Positions 8,228 to 21,189 of a stretch of 64,000 nucleotides of DNA are shown here, one piece after another. How positions within the stretch are numbered: the first letter of the stretch is position 1; each line of letters starts with the position of its first letter. The notes beneath the pieces are model-generated. The model saw nothing but the letters and a program-made list of their open reading frames with translations, ran no database searches and was not told where the DNA came from. The position numbers were made by a program, and so were the translations under genes. Source of the DNA: Callorhinus ursinus (taxonomy: Eukaryota; Chordata; Mammalia; Carnivora; Otariidae); assembly GCF_003265705.1 (NCBI RefSeq), contig NW_020312968.1, positions 8,711,333 through 8,775,332 of the forward strand, in the 5' to 3' direction.

Positions 8228-11009
8228 GTTAGCGGCGTCTCCCTCTCCCACCGAGCTCTGGGGTTAGTTAACCTTTGGCCGGGCAGTCTTTCTGGGCGTT
8301 AAGGACACCACGCTCGGCCTCAAGGGTGCCAACATTTTGGATAAGATGCTGTTTTAACTCTTTAAATGATTGAGCCGTGTAGAGACGGAAAGCTCCGTCT
8401 CGCCTTAATTGTCTCAGTCTCTAGAAGCCATGGAGAGCATGAACCTGGCAGGCAGAGTGAGCGCGGAGTGCCAGCCCCTGTGCGTGGCTGCGCGGGGAGT
8501 GGTGCTGCACCCCCCCACCCCGGCCCGCCCCGCCCCCAGGACTCCCGCACCCCGCGACCGTGGGGCCACCCCACCTGGGCAGGTGCTGCACTGGGGAGGT
8601 CAGATGGCGTATCTTTTATTTGATTCTCTTGAGGGATTGCAGCGAAATGGCCAAAACCTGGGGAGAAGCGGCACACTTCACGTGCAACCTTTTAAGGATG
8701 ACTAAGGACTCATTTAGCTGTATGCTTGCTACTTTTCAGGGCTTGCCAAGGTGGTTTTAAATTTGGCCAAGAGTCCCCAGGGAGGTTTAAAATAACACTG
8801 CTTCGGGCGGCAGAGGAATTTGATCAAGTGATGGTTGGTGGGTTAACTTCATGACTAGTTAGCCTTTTTAATGAGATTCCAAGGCTGATTCCCCCCCCCA
8901 CACACACACACATGATTGGTGGCACCCTCTACCCTGAATAGTTAGCGGGGAGGTGTGGTCCTTGCCTGAGGTCAAGGCTTGGTAGAGAACGTGGGCCTGG
9001 AGGCCTCCTGGAAGGGTCTCTCCCAGGGAGACCAAAAGGCCGGCGCTGGCCCAAGGAATGTGGCCAGGAAGACATATGCAGTATAAAAACGGGCTTTGGA
9101 GGCTTACAGAGACCTTGGTCAGCCAATTCTGCTGGTTCTGTTTAACATAACTGAGAAAAAGTTGGAAAGGGCTGGGCCATGCTATCTCACCATCTTTAGT
9201 AAGGCTCTTCTACAACTGCTATTCTGATAAGGAAGCACAGGACCTGATCCTTTCATGCAACTTCTTTTCCTTCGACCCTCTGACACCATATTGAAGAGGC
9301 CGTTGGAGTTCCTTAGCCAACTATTGTCTTTTTGGGGTGTGATTGTTGGTACTTTAAAGATGAGGCCCTGGGCCTGTGGTTTTAAAATGATCATTGGTTG
9401 GTTTGGTTTTGCTTTTGAAAAGCAAGGCCACATAACTGCATTTCGGATTTTATTTCCTTTGGAGGGTGCTTCTTGTGGAGGCGCCTGCTGGCCCAGAACT
9501 GCAATGGAGTTCCCTGCGTGGTTAATGCACAATCAGGTTCTGTTTGGGGGTGTCATCTAAAGCTGCCCTCAAACAGCAGAGCTGGAAGTTTATATCTGTA
9601 AGGCCGTCGGGAGGCAGATGTGTGCCCGAATGGGGGGGATGTGACCTTTAGCGTGACTCCCCCGGGGTGAAGCAAGGGTGTATTAACCCGAGGGTGTTAC
9701 TCACCAGCAGCTGTTGGGCGGGCCTGGCCTTGTCAGCCATGTTCCCCGAGTTCAGTGGCTCACAATGACACTCACTGCCACCTTGAGCAAAGGCACTTTC
9801 TCCTTCAGGGAGCTGCCTGGTTGGGCGGCCGGGGAGGCCTGCAGGGTTTCTGTGGGAGCTACCAGAGTCTTTCTGTCTTAGAAAAAAAGATTCCTGGAGT
9901 TCTGAACCATTCAGCTGAGTGATTTTTCTCGGGCATTTATAGAAATGGCTGCTTATGTGTGCGTGCATGCGTGGTGCTCTTTAATTCTCCATAAGGCAAG
10001 CCGGCTCAGCTGTTCCAGGAGAACCTTTTACACAGTCAGGAGTGGAAAACCGAGGGAAATGTTAATCCCATTTTAAATGCTACAGTCGGTCTTTTGAAAC
10101 TAGTAATAGGGTGATAGCAGGTGTCTTGTTTATGTTTGGGGTCTCTGTAACACCAGGACACGGTTGAACAAAAACCTTGGCCTCTGTAAATATTGTGGGA
10201 AGCACACTCCTACTGAAGAAGGTATGTGTCAAGGATCCTCTTTAAATAAGAGACTTAGAGGTCTTGTGCATTTGGAAGTTGCAGTTTCGGCTTCAAGTTA
10301 GATTGTCTTGGGGAGGGGGTGGAACTATGGGGTAAGGAACTTCCTGGGGTTTTTTGTTGTTGTTGTTTTTGTTGTTTTTCTTTTTGCTGGTATTAAATCC
10401 GGAAGGTGGACCTGAGATAGCCCTTGGAATGTCTGTATTCTGTGAAGATTTTAACAGCTAAAATTCCAGCCACACCCCCCTGTTCAGTATGGCCCAATAA
10501 GAGTCCTTCCTGCTGCTTGCTCATCTCCTAGAGCCTCCTCCAGCTCCCACTTCTGCAGACCCAGGGGCTTTAAGAAGTTGAGTCATTTAAACAAAATTGC
10601 ATTTAAGCCACAGTGCAGCTACATCTGTCGTGTCCTAAGAGAAAACAACGATTTTGAGTTGGGTTCTCCTTTGTCCTCTTGTCTCCTAGGTGGGAGAAAC
10701 TTCAAGTTACTTCAATTCCAAGTTTGCAAACTAGAGGCCTGCCGCCGGGTTGGCTTCACAAATCTGTTCGGCATGGCCAACACAGAGTTAATAGAAAATG
10801 TAATTAGTTACGAACATCTGAAAATCCGAAGATTTGGCAGGAATCCAGAGTTCTGGCTTCTCTGGAAAAATCGATCGATCGGGCAGTACTGGGCCTGAAT
10901 TCCTATCCAGCAACAATTGGCTTGAACTGATCATTTTTTACAGGGCAGTGTCCTTTATTATTTTAATCATTTACATCATCTCTGTTGGCATGTAAGTTTA
11001 CTACCCCTT

Positions 11010-11155
11010 CTTCGTCTGACCCTCAGCTTCTTAATCCACTGGGTAGGCTGTTATCACTGAACCTCCTCATAGGTTCTTGTGCAAAGATTAAATGACATAG
11101 ACAAAGCACCTAATATAGGATTCCACATACAGAAAGCCCTCAAGAAATTCTGGAT
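11010..11155 (+). repeat. MIR fragment (3' part)
   Basis: CTTGTGCAAAGATTAAATGA, then AAAGCACCTAATATAGGATTCC and AGAAAGCCCTCAAGAAATTC follow the MIR 3' half (…gaggattaaatgagataa…gcacctagcacagtgcctggcac…ctcaataaat…). Confidence 0.6.
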
Positions 11156-12359
11156 CTTATAGTTCGTGTGTAATAGAGAGGGATTTCTCCAAATCAGGAA
11201 CCAGGATAAACTTATTTTTGAGTAGTACGTCAGTTTACATTTTATAATACTACGCTCAATTTGCTTTTCTTCAGCCTCTGGGTCAGATATTCTTCCCCAG
11301 TAATGTACTTCTAACCTTTAAGCAATGGATCTACGGTTAATCTGAAAAATGCCGCATAGACATTCTTTCTCATTTCCAGACTTCTGGGACACTTTAGAGG
11401 GTATTTATGGTAACATTTCAGCTTCACAATTAGACCCATTACAGTACTTTGCCTGAAGACACATGGAGCATATATATATATATTTTTAAATGCAAGCAGT
11501 TTGAAGTTTATCCTGTCACACCCCCCACAGACCCACACCCACATCACCACCATCACCTACGTGCCCGTGTGCACGCGCACACAGAAGTCCCCTCACAGCC
11601 CCCACATCCACACCCACACACTCCTCCCCCACCTTGGAGCATATACCCCAAACTGGCTCCACAAATATGTGCTTGCTCTGCAGGCCTCCTGCCACACCCA
11701 CATCTCCTCAACCACCCATGAGCACTAAAAAAAAAAGAAAAAAGTTTATCCTGTTTCCTGACTATGTGGTCACCTTGCACAGTTTTGGGGGGGGGTGTAT
11801 CTTTGGGGGAAGGAAACAACGACATCCAAATTCTAGATCAAAATCTTCAGAGCCAGCTGGTGTAGACTCATGCTAGGCTGACATCCCAGTGATAGAGACC
11901 TTAGGCTTTACTCCCATGCCGAGTGCCATTTTACTTTCTTTTTAGAAGGACTCAAGTCAGCTCTCCCCAAGTGGTGACAACGGGTTGAGCTTGAGGACAC
12001 TGGTTATATCACTCCAGTTCCACAGAAAAAGTTTTAAAAACAACACTTTTCTTTTTAATAGAGCATAAGGACATTTGTGTAAAATTAAGGAGACACAGGG
12101 TTGCAAAACCCCCAAGAGTGATTGCTTCTGTTTCTTCTTCCCCTGCTTGCACATTTCCCTGGGATACTTGAGACTATCTGGCAGAAGGGATCTGGAGGGC
12201 CCTCACCGTGGAAGGTCTCCTCCAACCCTGGAAATTGGTTTTCTGGCCTCTTACAGAAATGTCCATTCAACCAGGATGTTCCCTCCCTGAGACCAAAGGT
12301 TTAAATTTTTGCTAATACGGATGCCAGGCCTGCCCTGAGCCTCTTGTACTCTTCTCCTT

Positions 12360-12384
12360 TAATTACTGCAAAAAGCAGTAATTA
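12360..12384. other. Perfect 10-bp inverted repeat with A5 loop in the KLF9 intron
   Basis: TAATTACTGC, AAAAA, GCAGTAATTA. The arms are exactly complementary and each carries the homeodomain core TAATTA. It could form a small hairpin in the pre-mRNA or act as a paired homeodomain site. Nothing adjacent suggests a microRNA precursor, since the stem is too short. Confidence 0.6.
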
Positions 12385-13213
12385 GAGTCCACTGTTTGAT
12401 TCAGGAGAGTCTAGTGGCCCTCAGAGGTGGGAGAAAGGACCCATTCCGTTACCCGGGAGGCAGGGGTTCAGGGACAGGGCAAGGTCTCGCTTTGGCTGCA
12501 GGCCCCAGACTGGGGGCCTCAGCTCACAAGTGGCCTCCAAGTAGGCTATTCACTAGCCGGTGTCCAGTCTCCGCCACTTTCTCTTCTCTTCCTAAGTAGA
12601 AGGGAGGCCCTGAGTGTGGGTCCTTGAGGAGACATTCTCTCTGCCCTGTTCTTTTTTCCGTAGGGCTCCCCAAGTGATGTGGATTGTTGTATTTCATAAC
12701 CTGACACGCTTCATCCAAAATAGATTTACAGCTTAGCCTGAGTGGGGCTTGCTTGCACAAGTGATTGTTTTTTTACTTTATTCCCCCCCCCTGCCCCGTT
12801 TTCTCTCCCCTAAGGAGACTTCAGACATTTTTTCCCCATAATTGTCCTCCCCTCCCATGACGTTTTAATGCCACGGGAATACTGTAGAGCTGTTTGTATA
12901 TGTACCCCTTTAAAAGGCCACAAACCACAGGGCGATAGCTAAGACTTTTTTTCACCTGCCAAAGATCCAGTTTTTGCCCCCTTAGGGCAATATCCACCCC
13001 ACTCCCCAGTGAGACTATCTAAACACAACCTCCTGCACCGTGTTGGGGGTGGGGGGAATGACAATCTGCATGCGAGAAGAAGGCAAAGAGCTGCAAATGG
13101 CCTCTAGCTGTAGAGGATGTGAGGTTTCTAAGGGTCACAAGGATGGACTCCTGAAGGGAGTGCTTCTGGGCTACAGACAAGAGGCCAAAACCCCCTCTAC
13201 TCCGAAGAATGAT

Positions 13214-13235
13214 GGCCCCGGCCCCGGCCCCGGCC
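13214..13235 (+). repeat. (GGCCCC)n short tandem repeat
   Basis: Three full GGCCCC units plus a partial one, in a GC-rich patch of the intron. It is the complement of GGGGCC. Confidence 0.85.
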
Positions 13236-14456
13236 GCCCGAGCCCCAGCCGGCTGCTGGGATCAGCCCTGGGGATTGAGGCCTTCCAGGGGACCCAGCTG
13301 CTCTTTGTTGCCAGTCCCCAAGGTAGGGCCCATGGCTCCTCTTCCTCACTTCCCCTGTTCTCGCAGAGACGAAGTGGGGCTAGCCACCTTAGAAAATCTG
13401 CTGCTGCTGGCAAGGTTACTGTTTCACGACAGAAAATACACGCGGAGTAGAATTGCCGAACGAAAACACTATTCCCCTCTTTCCCCCTCAGATCTTGGAA
13501 GAGTGGTGAGGAGAGGGGAGGGACAAGTGGGGTCTGGGGTCGGGGAGGTGCTCGCGGAGCAAATGGAGAGCTGTTCTGATGGCAACACCCCGTTACCTTC
13601 AGACGCAAAGATGTAACCTGAGGGAAATGAGCCCTTGGATTCTGAACATAAGGGTCAGATTTACATTCTCGTCTCAATTGTTGACGCTTATCCCAAGAAC
13701 TAGTCATTCTGCAACGTCTGTGGGAAATTCCCAGCTCGAACTTCCCAGGGAGAACTATCATATGACCTATTGAGAAAGCGGCTGACAATGGTCTTCCTTA
13801 AGAAGTTCATTGGGAAGAAAAGTGGGCGGATGGGTTCCGGTCTTCACTCTTCCAGGAGCTCCTGAAACAACCTGGTGTGTGCTGGTTAGAGTCAGCTTTC
13901 TGGGCCATCAGTGTGATTTCTGAATTCCTTATGGTCACTACCATTCTTGATTTAAACAAACAAGACAGAACCAGCTTTGTCATTTTCGTTAGTCTTGACT
14001 TCCAAATTTTTCGGGTTGTTTTTTTCCCCCTCCCCTTGGCTGTTCTAAGGCTTGGAGAAAAAGCTTGCAGCCCTCCAGGCCTCCCCCACATCCGACCCTC
14101 CCACCTTATCCTAATGTTTCTCCAGCAAGCCCAGCGCCTACTGAAGAACGTAAATTAGTGCCTAGTAATTGGTACAAAGGCACTTTCTGTTTCTATGCAA
14201 CAGGCAAAAAGGAGGGGCGACAGGAAGGGGAAAAGAACCCCACAGATGGTTAAAAGGGAAGAAATGGGATCCTCTGCAGTGGTCCCTGAGCAATCCTGGG
14301 TGTTGCTCCACCCCACTTTTTGCTGGGAAGCTAGTCACAGGCCTAGGCCTAGATCCAAGCCCTTGGTGGTGGCAGCTGTCAGTATCGGGGAATTTGGAGC
14401 TTGGAAGTGACCTTGAGGGGTCATCACATCCATCATTTTGCCTTTAGAGGAGGTCA

Positions 14457-14471
14457 ACACAAGAGGGCGCC
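14457..14471 (+). promoter_or_regulatory. Candidate CTCF site
   Basis: ACACAAGAGGGCGCC agrees with the CTCF core CCASYAGRKGGCRSY at 13 of 15 positions, including the AGAGGGCGC heart. It is intronic and in the same orientation as the candidate at 28273. Confidence 0.35.
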
Positions 14472-15689
14472 CCGGACTCTGAAGGGCTGTTGAAGACCTG
14501 CTAAAGGCCCGAGCTTGGCCCAAGTAGACTGCCTTCCCTCAATGTGAATTCTTTGCAGTTCTTTGCTCTGAATTCTTTCCCCACCCTCACGGTCTCCCAA
14601 GAATTCCAGTCTGTGGTTAACATTTTTAAAACCCTGGTTTAAAGAGCTGCTTCGCAGTAACCAAATTAACCAAGCAAAAGGGCAGAGGTGGAGTCAGCCC
14701 GGGGACTTCTGCCCTTTTACTGCGGGAGCAGCTCACTGTGAGCCAGCCCAAGGCCAAGTGCCAGGGAGATTTCCTACCCCACCCTTCCTGGAGCCCTCCT
14801 GAAACTTTAATACCTTTTTGGTGCATTAAGGCCAAGAGTAAACATTTGTCTTACCCTGGCCTCAAGCAGTCCCCTCAACAAATAATAGGACTCACATTAT
14901 TATTCATGGAGAATGCCCTCCCCACCCCCTGCCAAGGGAGTGAGGTGCATCCACTTTTTATGCGTGGGATCTTCCAAGGCATTCATCTCTGTTTGTGCTC
15001 GGAGCCCGTGTTTACGAAGGTGCACCCACAGGCTTCCCTTTGAATCTGGGTGCATCAGGAGGTATCTTAGCCTCTGGAGTCCTGAACTGTGAATGAACAT
15101 CTGGATCTGAAATCCAAGGATTCTAGAGCTGCAAGAACCAGCTAGCTCACTGGCTAAGCCTGGGGCCACTGGGTGTACGCGTTTTTGTTTTTGTTTTTGT
15201 TTTTTTTATAAATAAAATGAAGAATGATCACAAATTTGAACAGGAGAATGGAATTCATCCCTGATTGAGCCTTTTTAAAAAGCGAGGACATTATTTACAT
15301 AGATGAAAATAGAGGGGAGCTTAAGCCCTGCAAAATTAATGACAAGGATTTGAAATGCAGGCAGCAGTATTTTATATCAAACAAAGTGTGAACATTTTTC
15401 CAAGGCGAGTCTCTGTCGTTTTGGAAGTGAGTGCCTCCCAGAGTCAACTGGAACCAAAGTGGGAACCGGCGGGGCAGGCAACCGACAAAAGCTTTGCAGA
15501 CATTTCAGAACTGGAAAGAATTTTATAGATCATCTTGGTTCAAAGGGAGGGAAAAGAAGGTTTCCCCAGCTTTCCCTTCCAGGGGACCAGCTTTGATGAG
15601 GTAGAGGCAGTCAGAAGAGTGTGTGATGGGGAGGCCAGCCCACTCTAAGGAGCTCGCAGGCAGGGCATCTCCAGGGGAGGCCTTTGTTT

Positions 15690-15850
15690 CAGTAGTGAGA
15701 GCAATCAGAGCATGGGCTTTGACTTCCTGCCTCTGCCACTCTCCCATGGTGAAAACTCTTTGAGCCTCAGTGTTCCCATCTGTAAAATGGAGTTCAGTGA
15801 AGTTGTTCTGAGACTAATTCAGATGAGGCGTTTAAAGCATTTTGGATGGT
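15690..15850 (+). repeat. MIR element
   Basis: CATGGGCTTTGACTTCCTGC, CTCTGCCACT, GAGCCTCAGTGTTCCCATCT and GTAAAATGGAG follow the MIR consensus in order, from the A/B-box part through the core. Confidence 0.8.
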
Positions 15851-15964
15851 GTCCCCCTACACCAAGAATTATAATTAAAAATAATTTATAGGTGTTGCCC
15901 AGAAGCCCTTGAGGTTCCTAGAATTTTTGTTTACAATGCCAGAGCAGTCCAGCAACAGCTCATT

Positions 15965-16040
15965 CTTTGAAAGAATATTTGTTTATCGAGTGACTGTTAC
16001 AGGCAGAGGGCTGTGCTCAATGTTGAAAGCAGGCATTGTG
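15965..16040 (-). repeat. L2-like 3' end fragment (reverse)
   Basis: TATTTGTTTATCGAGTGACT followed by an imperfect 'cactgtgctaggcactg' equivalent is the reverse complement of the L2 3' end. Short and diverged. Confidence 0.4.
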
Positions 16041-16109
16041 AACATTGTGAATAATAGTAATAATGGAAATGTCTTAATATTAGTAGTAATAATAATAGAA
16101 ATAGCAATA

Positions 16110-16260
16110 ACATCCAGCATTTATTACATGCCAACTTCTAAGCCAAGTGGTTTACGTACATTGTCAACATATAAACTCATGGAAGTCCTATGAGATAAGA
16201 AAGTACTCTTATTTTACAGGAGGAATTTAACTTGGAATCAGTTACCTTAGTCCAGGGTTA
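16110..16260 (-). repeat. MIR element (reverse)
   Basis: CATTTATTACATGCCAACTT, ACTCATGGAAGTCCTATGAG and TCTTATTTTACAGGAGGAA are the reverse complement of the MIR 3' half and core. Confidence 0.75.
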
Positions 16261-19200
16261 CTCTGGAATTTTCCTAGTGTGTTTCTAACTACCTGGAGTT
16301 ATGCATGAATTGTTGTTGACCTGGACCCCTTGGGGTCCACCAGTGGGAAGACACCCTGTCTTGCATGCCTCTCCTGGACTTGGCCCCAAAGCCACGGGCC
16401 CTTAGTTCTCTACTCTTGTGTTCTAACTGGTGCGTGGCTGGTTTTGATGAACCTTGGTTAAGAATATCTACAGCAATCTTGGACTCTGACCAAACCTATC
16501 CTATATTTTCCAAGAGCTGTTCAGAACCTGCTTCGTTCCCATTGAAAAAGACACCAGTTCTGGGTCCCCACAGTTGCATTAGTCAGGATTCTTGGTTGCA
16601 AGCAACTGAATCCAAACTTGGACCTGCTCAGTAAAAAAATAGAACTTTTATCGGTTCAAATTATCCACCCATCCGGGGTAGCCCTGGATTCGGGGACTTG
16701 GTGTCTGGCTCTCTCCCTGGCTCGGCTCTGCTGTCCTTTGCTTTGGCTTCATTCGTGGGCAGGCTGTCTCTGGATGGTGGTAAGGTGGCCGTTGGCAGTG
16801 GCCGACTCCTAGCCTGCCAATTCAGCAAGGAAAGAAAGTTCTCCTTTCCTAATAATTCCAGCAAAAGTCTCGGGCTTCAGTCTTCATAACTGAATTAGAA
16901 GTTTGTGCCTGTCCCACAACTCAATCATTGTGGCATGGCTAGGTCATATCAAACCTCTGGGCTTAGGGTGTGGGGTCACCTCTGCCCGCCCCCCCCCCCC
17001 CAGAATTCCAAAACCCCAGAGTGGGGAAGGGGTAATTTCCACAAGGAAATTCAAGGCATGCTATTTATTACCCCAAGGAAGCAATGGATGCCAGACAGGC
17101 AAAGCCAGCAGATACCCCCTCTATCTGCCAGATGTTCCAAAAAGCAGAGGTTTGACAAAATGAGAGACAGATTAGTATGACGACATCCCCCCCCCCCCTT
17201 TGAAGAGAAAGGACTCAGAGCTATCTCTGGAGTTCATCCTAAAAGATAGGCCACCGGTGCATGTACTAAATGGTCTTGGCAGGAGATAGATGATTTCAAC
17301 ATACATTTCTTGTGCTCAGGCTCATACCTCATACCTCTTCGGTGGACATTCTAGAAGCCAGTACCCAAAGCCTCTCCTGGAATGAGGTTAACAGCAACAG
17401 TGTCATAAGCAGCACCATTTGCATGGTCTTAATTCCAGTTGTCTGTCCATTTTAATGCCCAGAGAAATGAATTGTGTTTACATGAATGTTTGTCACCCTG
17501 GGTGTGAACAGAGAAAGGCCTCATCTTTGCAAAGATGGGCTGTTTATAGGACAGTTCCCATTGGGATTCCGGAGTCCATTCGGTGTGCGTCATGCCCAAC
17601 AACAACACCCTAATAAATTGTGAGGCAAAAATTAGCTCTTAAAAATAACTTACAAAAACACATAAAAATGACTTAAACTCCCGTGCTGCCATAATTCTAC
17701 AGTAGTTTTGTACCACTGCCGTTTTCATGAAAATAAGCAGAATGACAACCAAACAGCCGGCTTTTCCTCGGTCGTGTTACACAATCGTCCCTGTGGCCAC
17801 CCCCTAAATGCTTGTCTAGTGAGCATTATCCCTCTGAAGCAGGGGTTTCCGGTGTAAAGAAACATGGGCTCTGCCCCTCCAACCTGAGTCATTTCTCCTC
17901 GATGTCCTGCCGGTTTCCACATGGCAAAGCTCTTCCCCGGGAATGCCTGCCCTAGGAGGGCTGGGGGGGCCGGGCGGGGGGCTGCTTGCGGAAGGTCGGA
18001 CAGCTCAGCCCTGGCAAGCTTTGTGGTCTTTGGTGACGAGCACCAGGCCACAGGAATCCATGGCCCATCCCATTAAAGACTGAAAAATTATTTGACGGTG
18101 GCCCACGTGACGTGTGGTCATCACAACCTTACTGTGGGTCCAGCGGTATAACGAGGTTGAGCCCAGAGGGCAAATGCTGACACCACGTGCTGGAGAAGCA
18201 TCACCAGTCACTCTGAGCCACTGCGAGGGCCACGGCCTGGCTGGCAGGCAGAGTAGGCATTTTTCTAACCAGACTGCAGTCTCATCTCCTGTACTTTTGT
18301 CTTTTGCCCGTTGCTTGATCCGAGCCAAAGGCGTCAGCTCTCTGGATCACGGTTGCTCCAGAGTGGGAGCTGCGGACGCTACATATAGTTGTACGTCAGT
18401 GTGCAAACAGAAAGGTTATCCTTGTGTTTGCGAAGGAGGCCAGAAGTCTCAGTGGCCCTTGTAAAGCAACCATGTGCATCGGGCACAAATTTCCCAGTCA
18501 CAAGCCTGGGGTGTGCAAAGATGTAAATGTCTGTAACCAGAGCTGAGTTCTTGAGCACTGCCCCATGTTCCTCCTCCCCCCACCACCACCACTTTGGGCT
18601 GTTGATGGAGAAATTTTTATCTTGAGTCCTGTTCAGGTCTCTCTGTCCCTTCTCTATTGAATTGTATTCTTCTTTAGGTAAATGTTTGCAAAATCAAGAG
18701 TTCTCTCTCCCCCTCCCTTTGCCTTTCTTTCTCCTGGGAATGATCTAGTATTTGGTAGGCAAGAAGTCCACCTCTTTTCTTTTTGGCATCATGGGAAGCC
18801 TGTTGATGTTGCACACCATCCTTTGACCTTGATGGTCTCCCCTGGGGTGTCATGCACTAGCTTAGGTCTTGGTCCTTGTGTGCTGGCAATCCTCTGCTCA
18901 AGAGGGCCTCTGGACAGTGGCTCCAGGTGGTAGAACCTTGCAGTCTGTGACTCAGGACCCCTGGGGCATTCTCCCAGCCGTGTGGTCCTGGGCTCTGGAG
19001 CGCCCAGTCCCTTTCCGCACCCTACATTTGGAAAGGTGAGGCTGTGAGGCATGCACAGACACCCTCCTCCAGTGTGGCTGCCTGACTCAGTCAGGTGCCC
19101 TGGCGTGTTGGGGGTGGGGGGGATGGAACTTCCCCAGAGGGGCTGGTGCAGGCTCTAGGCCAGGCAACGGTGGCCATCCCCTGGGACTGCCCACACCTGT

Positions 19201-21189
19201 TACTAACAGGACAGTACAGAACACAGGGCATTTCTTAGGGACCTCTATGTCTGTTCTCTAAACTCAGCCCCTCCAGCCTCTCTGTAGCTCAGGTCTCGGT
19301 AGGAAGCGCTGGCCAATCAAGAGACTTCAAGTTTAAGGACTTCTGTGCTCTGCTTTCCATTTTTATAACTCTAAAGCTCAGCAGCACATATCTGTTTTAA
19401 ACTGTTAAGTGCCCTCCCGAAGCCAATCCGTCTGGGAAGAAGAACCCGGGAGTAAGAGAATGAGAGAAACCTGTGGTAGGAGGCTCTCCCTCCAATGCGT
19501 TAGGGCCTTTGCTCTTCTTTCACATCTAATCTTGTCTCAGCCTCCAAGCTGAAGGAGGCATTTGAAAACCGGTTCTCATCCAGGCGTGTCCTTGGACAAG
19601 TCATCTGCCCTCTGAGTTGGCTTTATCTGCCAGGCTTGACAGGTTTTAATTTGATGGTTATCAAAGTCACCCAAAATGCAAAGATTTAGAGAATCTGTGT
19701 TCTCAGGATAGTTTTGCCATTAAACATTTATATCCTGCTCGATGTTTAGCAAGTTCATTGATTATTTCTCTTTCCCACAAACAACTGGGCAGAAGCAGCA
19801 TAGTCTGGGATGGACAGGAAGAGCGTGGGCATGGGAGTCAGCTAATCTGAGCCAGGACCTAGCTGTGCGCTTGTGGAGAGGTCACTCCACCTCTGCCAAA
19901 TCAGAGTTGCTGCGATGGGGCCCTATGACTGAGACATCAGGACTTTTTTCTTGCTAGGTTGAGAACCCAGAGTCCAGAATCTGGTGTTCCCTGTCTCTCC
20001 TTCTGAGGTCCCAGCACATGAGCTAACTCCCCAGATCAGCTGAGGTCGGGGACACACAAACAATATTCAGACAGCCTTGCTTCCCAGACACTAACACCCA
20101 GTGCTCCGTGACAGATGTTACAGACACACCCCCACTTCCCCGCTCAGAACCTAAAGAATGGGACAAGCTGCATTCCACAGATAAACACAGGGGCCAGGAA
20201 GTAAAATCACACATTCAAACTCTGAAATGACTCTGTTGTATCAACAAATAAAATATAAAAAGAAACCAAATCACAAGAGGGATTCAGAGAGGGGCCAAGA
20301 GCAAGTGGCAATATAATGGTGATGACACTGAGGCAGGATGATTCTTCCAGAGCCAATGAAATGTTTTTATTTTTTCAGAGCATCTGCATGTGCAGGTCGC
20401 AATATTTCTGGCGAACAGGAGACTTGATTTTTCTTTTGACTTTTGGTTTCTTGATTTTTGAGGTCATAGTTAACTGGAACGGTTCATGCAGGGAATTGTA
20501 GAATTGTCTGCTCCCAAGGATGGCCTGCATACCTCCTTTGTCAAGTGCATGGTGCTCCATGAGGGTCATGGACATGAAAAAGAATAGAGCAAAGGCTTAC
20601 ATTCTGTACCTGTAGGTCAGCGTTGCTCTCCTATAGGAACAAGGACCGATGATAATGGACAATGGGGTAGGGATGCTGAAGTCCTAGGGTTGGGGCAGGT
20701 CTGTGTAGCTCTGTGTCCCACCAGCCTCATCCATGAACGCTGTATTGGACCCTGGGCTTTGCACCTCTGCACGCACTTCCCTGCTTCCCGATGAACTCAC
20801 CCCTCGGTGGGGCAACCTTAGCCATTATTGCCTATGTAACTCTGAAGAGAGATTCCTGTCTGTCCTTGTAGGGGCCATTTTCCTTTCACATACAGAAGAA
20901 GTAGGAGGGGAAGGGTGAGGGAGGAGTGAGGAAAGAGATGAAGTGTGTTTTGAAAGTTTCTTACTTTCTAACAATTTGAGAAGGAAACAGAATGATAACT
21001 CCTTTCTTTGGTCTTGGACACCAGAGTGTTACTTCTCAATAGAAAGTAAATACCTGGCCCCCCATTCTCCATGTAGAATATATTCTTGATCAACGATCAA
21101 CCCATATGTGGAAAAGTTTAAACTCAAATGCATCAGTTTCCTTTGTTTTGTGTAAGACTCTTTTTCTCATAAAAGAAATTTGTACTTAA

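Noticed and set aside
10870..10881. ATCGATCGATCG palindrome in the KLF9 intron
   Set aside because: Unusual because it keeps three CpGs, but too short and without context to claim a function.
13040..13788. Open frames of 135-205 codons in the KLF9 intron
   Set aside because: Overlapping frames on both strands of a GC-rich patch, low-complexity composition, no recognisable domain.
16500..19700. Possible nested gene in the KLF9 intron
   Set aside because: Short open frames on both strands but no domain, no paired splice sites, no retrocopy signature.
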